Part shown: positions 1 to 5,164 of the stretch, one piece after another | Numbering within the stretch: position 1 is the first letter of the stretch | Layout: each line of letters opens with the position of its first letter | Origin: Thermoprotei archaeon | Lineage (GTDB): Archaea > Thermoproteota > Thermoprotei > Thermofilales > B15-G2 | Direction of reading: 5' to 3' | DNA: 5,164 bases | NCBI GenBank assembly: GCA_003649445.1 | Contig: QMRV01000142.1 | Span: 1-5,164 of the forward strand | Made by a program: the position numbers and the translations under genes | Notes under the pieces: generated by a model | Seen by the model: only the letters and a program-made list of their open reading frames with translations | The model's database searches: none | Told to the model about the DNA's origin: nothing

Positions 1-6
1 ATATTA

Positions 7-111
7 TAACTTTGCAGTTAACTGTGTAATAATTACAGATGCAACATTACTGAAGACCCAATATTTCAGGCCATAGTGCTTCTCACTAACTTTTTTGAAT
101 GCAGAATAAAG
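7..111 (-). pseudogene. Possible gene relic resembling a membrane-transporter fragment
   Basis: Just after the membrane protein stop, one minus-strand frame is open for 35 codons between a TAG (114-112) and a TAA (6-4). It has no start codon. It reads LYSAFKKVSEKHYGLKYWVF followed by SNVASVIITQLTAKL, which looks like real protein: an amphipathic basic stretch followed by the start of a membrane helix. The 'YGLKYWVFSNVAS' pattern recalls the region before a central helix in Wzx/MATE-type polysaccharide flippases, which would fit a glycan locus, but this is recognition by eye only. Chance remains possible because the stretch is short. Confidence 0.3.
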
Positions 112-119
112 CTAAAATT

Positions 120-3014
120 TTAGAAGAGAGTATAAATTTCACGTCTTCTCGCTACAAGTGTTAATACCGTACTTATTATTATGAGACAAGCGATGACTTC
201 GTAATTAAATATGATTCTCCAGGTCTCGTTTGATACGGAATAAACTTTTATCTGTAGGTATTTAATCCCTGCATTATGCTTCTCAGGGCTTATTTCAAAA
301 GCTGTAATAAAGATCGATGGAAAACTCAAGCTATCCTTGAACATTGTATTATTGAAGGATGCCGACCAATCAGGATACCATTGCTCTGGGATTACTAAAT
401 ATGCCGGGAAATTAATTCCGCTAGCGTTGACATGGATAATGTAACTGCCGCCGTCAACACGATATCTAATAATATGTTCGTCTAGAGATCCTATATGGGG
501 CCATTTTTGACCACTCTTATTATTATTGGTGAGAACTACGGTTTTATCATGGAGAAGAGCCCTAACTAACTCCATTCTTTGCTCGTATTCATTCTCTGGT
601 ATTAGCAAGACAATGTTTACAGCATTCCTACCCCTCTTATTTTCCAATGTCAGTATATGGTCACCTTTACTCATGTAGACCTTCGTTAAAAACCATTGTA
701 AACTATTACTTGAATTAAGTGTTTTCACTCTAGCAATGGGAAATCCATTTGATCTAACTATGAATTCTCCTCCCTGCACGCTTTCAAGATAACGTATTGC
801 AACTATATAATTACCAGTTTCAGTTATTTTAATAGGGATGTCTAGCTTTTGACCTTCCTTAGTAGCACCTACAAATCCCCAATCATGCCTAAAATCAAGA
901 TCGTACCTACCTTTACGCTCTAAAGACCATGTGTAGAAGATTTCCCATTCAGCATGATGAGGATTCGCTAAATAATAAGGATGCCATTTATCTGGTTCTA
1001 TGCCTAAGGCGTACTTTGACGGGATAACTATCAGGGCGTTTGTTGCGTTATTGATTTTCTTCCAGTACAACAGTTGTACCAAGAAATCTATCTCTAAATT
1101 CGACATCGAGTGAGCTATTATGATTTTCGAGTTTTCAACGATATCTGGAGGTAGGATTTGATCAGCAAATACTGTTAGTACGTTGGATATGTTTAGTCCT
1201 TCCTCTATGGCGTCAGCAAGCGTTTGTAACCCTCCTTCAACTATTATAGGTGTAGACACAAGCCTAAGAGCTTTCTTTGCCTGAAGATTCTCAAACACAA
1301 AGAGTTTTCCATTGTTATGAACCTCTTTGAAGTATTGAGACTGGTTTAGATTACTAATAATGCTGAAAGCTAGCTCCCTTTGTTCTACGTTCCAATAATC
1401 GGTAACTACCACGATGTACTTAACGCCTAGGTATGTAAGTATTCCACTAAGCGCTTTTGTTTTGCCTTCAACCCCCAATCTAAGGATAAACGGGTAAATG
1501 TACTCCATAGGCGTGTCATAGTAGAAATATGTTCTTAAGGGGAAGGCCTTTTCACCAACACCCCAATTAATGCCCTCCAACCATACAGGCTTCTCAGCAC
1601 TATACTTACCTGTTCTAGGTAGCCACAAAATCCTGAACAAAGTGTCATCAATCTTGTCGTTGAGCACAGTATATACGTCATAGTAATATCTTGGCAAAGG
1701 ACTGGCTTTCTGCCAACGTGGGCTTATATCACTATTATTAGCATATACATTAATGAATGCTAAGCTTACAATAGAAGATAGCAATAAAGCCATGAATATT
1801 ATCCCTTTTAACCTTCTTCTTTGTTTTAAATCACTTGCAATTATGTAGGTAGACAACCCAACGAGCATAGATAAGAGCACATAGCTTATTGTTACGAAAA
1901 ATTTTGGAGTCCGAAACAGAACACCAACATTAATATCTAGAATGGTTACTTTCACCAAGCTTTGCTGGATAACTTTAAGCGGCGAAGAATTATAAATGAT
2001 GGATGCATTAACGAGGAGAACAAGAATGAGAATCAATGTGACCTGACGTAGCTCCCTCGACTGTTTTGCGAACAAAACATATCCTAACACAAAAGCTATG
2101 AGTAACATTGAAATAGCATGCGCAATTTTCATGTTTTCCAAGAGTGGGAATGGGAGTCCAAGTACCGAAACAAAATCATAGTCACCAACAATAACGGATA
2201 AGGTTAATGTTCTGATACCTCCAAACGGATTTGACGCCTTAAGACTTATAAGCATCATAGTCGGCACTACGCTTAAAATAAGCACTACAATTGCTATTAT
2301 CATCAAAGCAAAGACTAGTCTCTTATTAAAAGAATATATTTCACTTATTTTCATACTATTGCTGAGCACGTAATAAATTACGGTAAATACAAATATCAAT
2401 ACTATCGAGGCTAGAATCATCCTAATATCATACAAGGAGGTCAGTAGCAACCCCGTAAGCATTGAGAAGGCAATTAAGGAGCGAACATCGTTAAGCTTAC
2501 TAAATGTCAGCATTAAGAATATTAGAGTTAATGGAAGCAATGCTCTAAATCCTTTAAAGTATATACCAACCCAGGGAGATAAAAGTATTGTTTCATATGT
2601 AAAACCGCTAGTAAAAGCTGCAAGCAGGAATAGATTCTCATTACGGGGCTTGTCATGAAGTACTTTCTTCATAAATAACAGCATGAAAACGCTGAACAAT
2701 ACGCCACCAATAAATGGTAGGAAAGCTTCGTAGATTACCCAAGATACATTAGAGGGAAAAGCGTACATCCATGTCACGACAATTGTGAGAGGTGGACTAA
2801 CTGGTTGTGGTCTGCTTAAAAATGAAGACCATGTAGAAAGTAGATCCTTTATGGAATAACTACTAGGCTTTGCTACAGGTTTAAACCCTTTTACACACAC
2901 TAGCGGATTACTAATAGCTTCAGAAATAAGCCAGAGCTTACACATTATAGCGTACAACAACATTAACGTAACGTATACAAACCATACCACGTACTCGCGT
3001 TTTAACACATGCAT
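120..3014 (-). CDS. YfhO/GT-C-like polytopic membrane protein with large extracytoplasmic domain
   Basis: A 964-residue membrane protein. About 12 hydrophobic segments lie between residues 8 and 423 (for example 8-30, 97-116, 198-218, 233-257, 297-315, 323-341, 371-393, 402-423). An extracytoplasmic part runs from about 424 to 936, followed by one last helix (938-955) and an RRREIYTLF tail. LGVKYIVVVTDYW (529-541), GKLFVFENLQAKKALR (569-584) and IPEQWYPDWSASF (875-887) resemble the hallmark stretches of YfhO-type proteins, which are GT-C-like and linked to surface glycosylation. Residues about 720-806 look like a carbohydrate-binding beta-sandwich (GNYIVAIRYLES, NGFPIARVKT, KGDHILTLEN). The extracytoplasmic part has nine N-X-S/T sequons. 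The ATG at 3014 is preceded in frame by TGA at 3023-3021, so no longer start is possible; GCTGATGA (3028-3021) is a weak ribosome site. The first loop lacks an obvious DD, DxD or ExD motif, so glycosyltransferase activity is unproven. Membrane topology is certain, family likely, reaction unknown. Confidence 0.75.
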   Translation of the reverse strand: MHVLKREYVVWFVYVTLMLLYAIMCKLWLISEAISNPLVCVKGFKPVAKPSSYSIKDLLSTWSSFLSRPQPVSPPLTIVVTWMYAFPSNVSWVIYEAFLPFIGGVLFSVFMLLFMKKVLHDKPRNENLFLLAAFTSGFTYETILLSPWVGIYFKGFRALLPLTLIFLMLTFSKLNDVRSLIAFSMLTGLLLTSLYDIRMILASIVLIFVFTVIYYVLSNSMKISEIYSFNKRLVFALMIIAIVVLILSVVPTMMLISLKASNPFGGIRTLTLSVIVGDYDFVSVLGLPFPLLENMKIAHAISMLLIAFVLGYVLFAKQSRELRQVTLILILVLLVNASIIYNSSPLKVIQQSLVKVTILDINVGVLFRTPKFFVTISYVLLSMLVGLSTYIIASDLKQRRRLKGIIFMALLLSSIVSLAFINVYANNSDISPRWQKASPLPRYYYDVYTVLNDKIDDTLFRILWLPRTGKYSAEKPVWLEGINWGVGEKAFPLRTYFYYDTPMEYIYPFILRLGVEGKTKALSGILTYLGVKYIVVVTDYWNVEQRELAFSIISNLNQSQYFKEVHNNGKLFVFENLQAKKALRLVSTPIIVEGGLQTLADAIEEGLNISNVLTVFADQILPPDIVENSKIIIAHSMSNLEIDFLVQLLYWKKINNATNALIVIPSKYALGIEPDKWHPYYLANPHHAEWEIFYTWSLERKGRYDLDFRHDWGFVGATKEGQKLDIPIKITETGNYIVAIRYLESVQGGEFIVRSNGFPIARVKTLNSSNSLQWFLTKVYMSKGDHILTLENKRGRNAVNIVLLIPENEYEQRMELVRALLHDKTVVLTNNNKSGQKWPHIGSLDEHIIRYRVDGGSYIIHVNASGINFPAYLVIPEQWYPDWSASFNNTMFKDSLSFPSIFITAFEISPEKHNAGIKYLQIKVYSVSNETWRIIFNYEVIACLIIISTVLTLVARRREIYTLF

Positions 3015-3077
3015 ACGCCATCATCAGCTTCTCAGCTATAACGAATACTGACCTTTAAGAGTGAACTTATTAACATG

Positions 3078-3084
3078 TATATAT
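3078..3084 (-). promoter_or_regulatory. Possible archaeal TATA box for the membrane protein gene
   Basis: On the minus strand ATATATA lies about 64 bases before the ATG at 3014, with an A-rich stretch (ACAAAACAC) just upstream where a BRE would be. If used, transcription would start near 3055, giving a leader of about 40 bases. The 338-bp gap makes a separate promoter for this gene plausible. AT-rich sequence produces such matches easily and the site lies in relic coding sequence, so support is weak. Confidence 0.2.
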
Positions 3085-3122
3085 GTGTTTTGTCTGGAAA
3101 TTCGTACCATTCATTCTCCAGC

Positions 3123-3138
3123 GTAGACACATGTCTAC
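3123..3138. repeat. Perfect inverted repeat, 7-bp arms with 2-bp centre
   Basis: The bases read GTAGACA-CA-TGTCTAC on the plus strand. The arms match perfectly and do not extend further. It sits about 110 bases upstream of the membrane protein start, inside the relic. The size suits a dimeric regulator site, but a chance palindrome is possible. The centre is too short for a normal hairpin loop, and no T-run follows on either strand, so it is not a terminator. Confidence 0.4.
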
Positions 3139-3284
3139 TAGCTTCAAGCTTGAATGCGCCTAAATCTTTCCATACAAACTATTCAGCTGGCTAACAGTTT
3201 TCACCTCGGCGATAGGCTTTCCATCGAGGTAGATCCTTATAGCACACTCTTCTGTTTCTTAAAGTAATGCACAAACAAATTACG

Positions 3285-3352
3285 CTAAGAAGTAGTGCTT
3301 ACATTACAAATACTAAATCGTGCATTAGAGATTTTTGCTGTTCATCATCATA
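3285..3352. other. Spacer after the methyltransferase, no intact gene
   Basis: This is the rest of the 338-bp gap between the methyltransferase and the membrane protein. No open frame with a start, no RNA gene and no T-rich terminator is visible. In one minus-strand frame (3325-3245, running into the relic) the translation is hydrophobic and ends in basic residues (ALLLSVICLCITLRNRR), interrupted by a TAA at 3301-3299. It could be a decayed terminal membrane helix, but AT-rich DNA often gives such translations by chance. Confidence 0.4.
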
Positions 3353-4048
3353 TTACCTCGATTTTACTGCAAGAATGTAAAGCCTACTTTTTCTGTTGAA
3401 GAAATAACCTAGTACATGTCTTAATGGCTCTTCAAATTTAAATGCTAGCCTGTCAGGGATAAGTTCTACAAGTTGACGTATTGACGGATACTTGTAGCTT
3501 ACATAATACTTTAAAAAAGAAGGAACGTATCTAATTTTTACTTTAAACCCTTGACTCTCCAATACTTTTTTCCAATACTTCGGAGGACGGACATTAATAT
3601 GGGTAAGGTCGTAAACCCAATTCCAATTACCAAGATGGCAAGGGTTTGGTGTAGTCATTATAAACACGCCACCTAGCTTCAATACTCTATGTATCTCATG
3701 AACTGCTTTGGGAGTATCCTTAGGATGTATGTGCTCAAGCACATCGAAAGCTGATACAACATCAAAATTCTCATTATTAAACGGTATATCAGTAATCGAA
3801 CCGTATCTTACCCTTCCCTTGACTACTGCGTTCTTTAAAGCGAATTCAGAGATTTCAATACCATAGCCGTCAACGCCTTCTTCAAGGAGCTCCTTTACTA
3901 GGTATCCTAAACCACAGCCTACGTCAAGCCATCTCAACTTCTCTGAATTCTTTAGCATAAACCACACGTATTTTATAATATGACGTTTACTGAAATATTT
4001 CACCCTTTCCTTGTAATATGATTCATCATAATCTGCGTAGAACTTCAT
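3353..4048 (-). CDS. Class I SAM-dependent methyltransferase
   Basis: A 231-residue protein of the Methyltransf_11/23 (UbiE-like) kind, expected to transfer a methyl group from S-adenosylmethionine in the cytoplasm. Motif I is WLDVGCGLGYL (residues 40-50). The acidic residue after strand 2 is Glu65 in GYGIEIS. Strand 4 is FDVVSAFDVLEHI (95-107), and LKLGGVFIMTTPN (123-135) forms the post-motif III strand. DLTHINVRPPKYW (147-159) followed by LESQGFKV (163-170) is a pattern common in methyltransferases of polysaccharide and O-antigen loci. The length is normal for a single-domain enzyme, and the tail of about 60 residues is basic and aromatic. The ATG at 4048-4046 overlaps the upstream glycosyltransferase stop as ATGA, and AGGGA about 12 bases upstream is at best a weak ribosome site. 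The class is certain. A sugar or glycan-lipid substrate is inferred from the neighbours; a lipid or small-molecule substrate remains possible. Confidence 0.9.
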   Translation of the reverse strand: MKFYADYDESYYKERVKYFSKRHIIKYVWFMLKNSEKLRWLDVGCGLGYLVKELLEEGVDGYGIEISEFALKNAVVKGRVRYGSITDIPFNNENFDVVSAFDVLEHIHPKDTPKAVHEIHRVLKLGGVFIMTTPNPCHLGNWNWVYDLTHINVRPPKYWKKVLESQGFKVKIRYVPSFLKYYVSYKYPSIRQLVELIPDRLAFKFEEPLRHVLGYFFNRKSRLYILAVKSR

Positions 4049-5164
4049 TGTAATAAGTCCCTTAGAATTTTAATCAACTTGCTCATGTGAGTATAAATAT
4101 TGTGCTTTAACGTTATTCTCCAGCAGTCTTTTCCTAAATGATATGATTCATCGTTTTTAACTATTTCTAATATTCTATTAACCCATAAATCTATAGCATT
4201 TTTGGGTATACATAAGTATTCCCTCAATCCCTTTGGCATTATTTCGCAAACACCAGACGTATCAGCAACTAAGACAGGACATCCAGCCGACATGGCTTCA
4301 ATGGCACTCATATTAAAGTTCTCATGACCAGGGTACACGAATATTAGAGCATTTCTGTATAAAGTAAGGAGCTCCTTATCTGAAGGATAAAGAATTATTT
4401 TTATTCTTTTTCCTCTGCCTCTTAACGCGTAGAAAAGACCGATTATCTTTCGCGCTTTTACATTATATGGGTGATATGAGCCAGCGATAACAAGAGGTAT
4501 ATCAATATGTCTTATTATTTTGTATAGGTTAAGGAAGGCCTCATGGTCTATTCTTCCAACTATAAGTAGATAATGTTTCTTCTCTCTCTTAATTTCATGC
4601 TCTGGTAATGGAGTGTTAACTGTAGGGTAAAGTATTGCAGCTTTATCTCTTATATCGATCTTTTTCCCATGAATCTTATTTATCTTAGTTAAAGTTCTCT
4701 TACTGTTAGCTAGTACAAAATCAACATTTTGTATAATCTTCTCTTCGATCTTCAGCAGTACAGATGGAAAGTATTTTGTGTAAATGTAATAAAGCGAACC
4801 AGCAATAGTATAAGCTAATGGGTCGTGAAGATATAAAATTGTTGTTTTCTTAAATCTATTTCCTTTCAAATAGCTCTTTAACTTTAGCGCGACTTGACCA
4901 CTAGGTATATTATGTGCTATTACGAAATCCAGGTTAAGATACTTAAGTTTTGATGATAATTTATCAATCACTAAGGTACCAAAAAATCTTTCCAGAAGTT
5001 CATTACCTTTAAACAAGTACAAAATCTTTGTATTTGTTCTACTTATTAAATCCCATTCTTTTGACTTTATAATAGATATAAGTATGGTCTTACAACCTGC
5101 TTTGTTTAACCACGCGGCTTCCGAGATTCCTAACCTCTGTACACCTCCCGGTAAAGTATTATGA
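4045..5164 (-). CDS. Glycosyltransferase, GT-B fold, GT4-like (5' partial)
   Basis: Probable cytoplasmic or membrane-associated transferase that moves a sugar from an activated nucleotide donor to a glycan or lipid-linked acceptor. The frame is open to the window edge (first whole codon 5163-5161), giving 372 visible residues; the true start lies outside. Near the visible N-terminus is LPGGVQRLGISEAAWLNKAG (residues 4-23), matching the 'GG.eR....a..L...G' acceptor-side motif of GT4 enzymes. YLHDP (about 111-115) and VLANSKRT (about 150-157) are typical N-domain elements. The C-terminal Rossmann domain begins at LLIVGR (about 199-204) and contains the E-x7-E motif (Glu281, Glu289) in HENFNMSAIEAMSAGCPVL. 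An apparent TTG start at 5022 would remove the first beta strand and the GGVQR motif, so I reject it. The Lys usually found about six residues after the GR arginine is absent (GRIDHEAF). The gene ends in TGA overlapping the methyltransferase ATG. Donor and acceptor cannot be told from sequence. Confidence 0.9.
   Translation of the reverse strand, partial: HNTLPGGVQRLGISEAAWLNKAGCKTILISIIKSKEWDLISRTNTKILYLFKGNELLERFFGTLVIDKLSSKLKYLNLDFVIAHNIPSGQVALKLKSYLKGNRFKKTTILYLHDPLAYTIAGSLYYIYTKYFPSVLLKIEEKIIQNVDFVLANSKRTLTKINKIHGKKIDIRDKAAILYPTVNTPLPEHEIKREKKHYLLIVGRIDHEAFLNLYKIIRHIDIPLVIAGSYHPYNVKARKIIGLFYALRGRGKRIKIILYPSDKELLTLYRNALIFVYPGHENFNMSAIEAMSAGCPVLVADTSGVCEIMPKGLREYLCIPKNAIDLWVNRILEIVKNDESYHLGKDCWRITLKHNIYTHMSKLIKILRDLLQ

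Larger units (their letters stand above)
3035..3284 (-). pseudogene. Frameshifted relic of the beta-sandwich domain of the downstream membrane protein
   Basis: Three short minus-strand reading segments in different frames line up, in order, with residues about 736-791 of the 964-residue protein. Segment 1 (3284-3243) reads RNLFVHYFKKQKSV, like NYIVAIRYLESVQ. Segment 2 (3240 to about 3172) reads IRIYLDGKPIAEVKT followed by VSQLNSL, like VRSNGFPIARVKT followed by LNSSNSL; I count 10 identities over 22 aligned positions. Segment 3 (3172-3035) reads WKDLGAFKLEASRHVSTLEN, keeping the W and H..TLEN pattern of the intact copy, and stays open for 46 codons to a TGA at 3034-3032. Frame changes fall near 3241 and 3172. 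The piece lacks any membrane region, so it is an internal fragment of a decayed paralogue. The protein-level match is clear in segments 2 and 3; segment 1 is weaker. DNA similarity to the intact copy is low, so this is an old duplication or a fragment of a diverged neighbour. Confidence 0.6.

Noticed and set aside
90..119. Transcription terminator after the membrane protein gene
   Set aside because: Only a TTTT and scattered T's follow the stop on the coding strand. There is no hairpin and no clear T-run, so support is insufficient.
3072..3085. ACATGTATATATGT as a second palindrome
   Set aside because: The symmetry is imperfect and made mostly of alternating A and T, which arises easily by chance.
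3244..3325. Hydrophobic frame ending in ALLLSVICLCITLRNRR as a separate membrane-helix gene
   Set aside because: It is broken by a TAA and overlaps another frame that fits the relic alignment. AT-rich sequence often yields hydrophobic translations by chance.
3340..3352. ATGATGATGA run after the methyltransferase stop
   Set aside because: It is only about three repeat units, too short to call a repeat array or regulatory element.
3015..3352. An RNA gene or CRISPR element in the gap
   Set aside because: There are no regularly spaced repeats and no GC-rich structured segment as expected for RNA genes in AT-rich hyperthermophiles. The gap is better explained by relic coding sequence.
5020..5022. 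TTG as the start codon of the glycosyltransferase
   Set aside because: The same frame continues without a stop to the window edge and encodes the conserved N-terminal PGGVQR motif, so the gene begins further upstream.

Overview
The window is AT-rich, and every supportable gene lies on the minus strand, so transcription reads from position 5164 towards position 1. The proteins are rich in Ile, Lys, Glu and Tyr, with frequent ATA (Ile) and AGA/AGG (Arg) codons. The largest protein carries many N-X-S/T sequons in a big extracytoplasmic domain. This composition, together with the gene types, suggests an AT-rich archaeon, most likely a thermophilic Thermoproteota (Crenarchaeota). That placement is inferred from style only, because no rRNA or other taxonomic marker is present.

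Layout in transcription order. (1) 5164-4045: a GT-B fold, family 4-like glycosyltransferase, cut off at its N-terminus by the window edge. Its frame stays open to position 5163 and shows the N-terminal PGGVQRL glycosyltransferase motif, so an internal TTG at 5022 is not the true start. (2) 4048-3353: a class I SAM-dependent methyltransferase that overlaps the glycosyltransferase stop by 4 bp (ATGA), implying translational coupling. (3) 3352-3015: a 338-bp stretch with no intact gene. It contains a frameshifted relic whose translated pieces match the beta-sandwich domain of the next gene, plus a perfect 7+2+7 bp palindrome. (4) 3014-120: a 964-residue polytopic membrane protein with a YfhO/GT-C-like layout: about 12 N-terminal membrane segments, a roughly 510-residue extracytoplasmic part containing a carbohydrate-binding-like beta-sandwich, one last membrane helix and an Arg-rich tail. 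(5) 119-1: no intact gene, but a short minus-strand stretch (111-7) reads like a fragment of a membrane-transport protein and may be a second relic.

Taken together, this looks like part of a surface glycan locus (N-glycan, exopolysaccharide or glycolipid). A cytoplasmic glycosyltransferase would add a sugar, the methyltransferase might modify the glycan or its precursor, and the large membrane protein would act at the outer face of the membrane. The relics suggest a locus that turns over by duplication and decay. I found no CRISPR array, RNA gene, insertion sequence or obviously new defence system.
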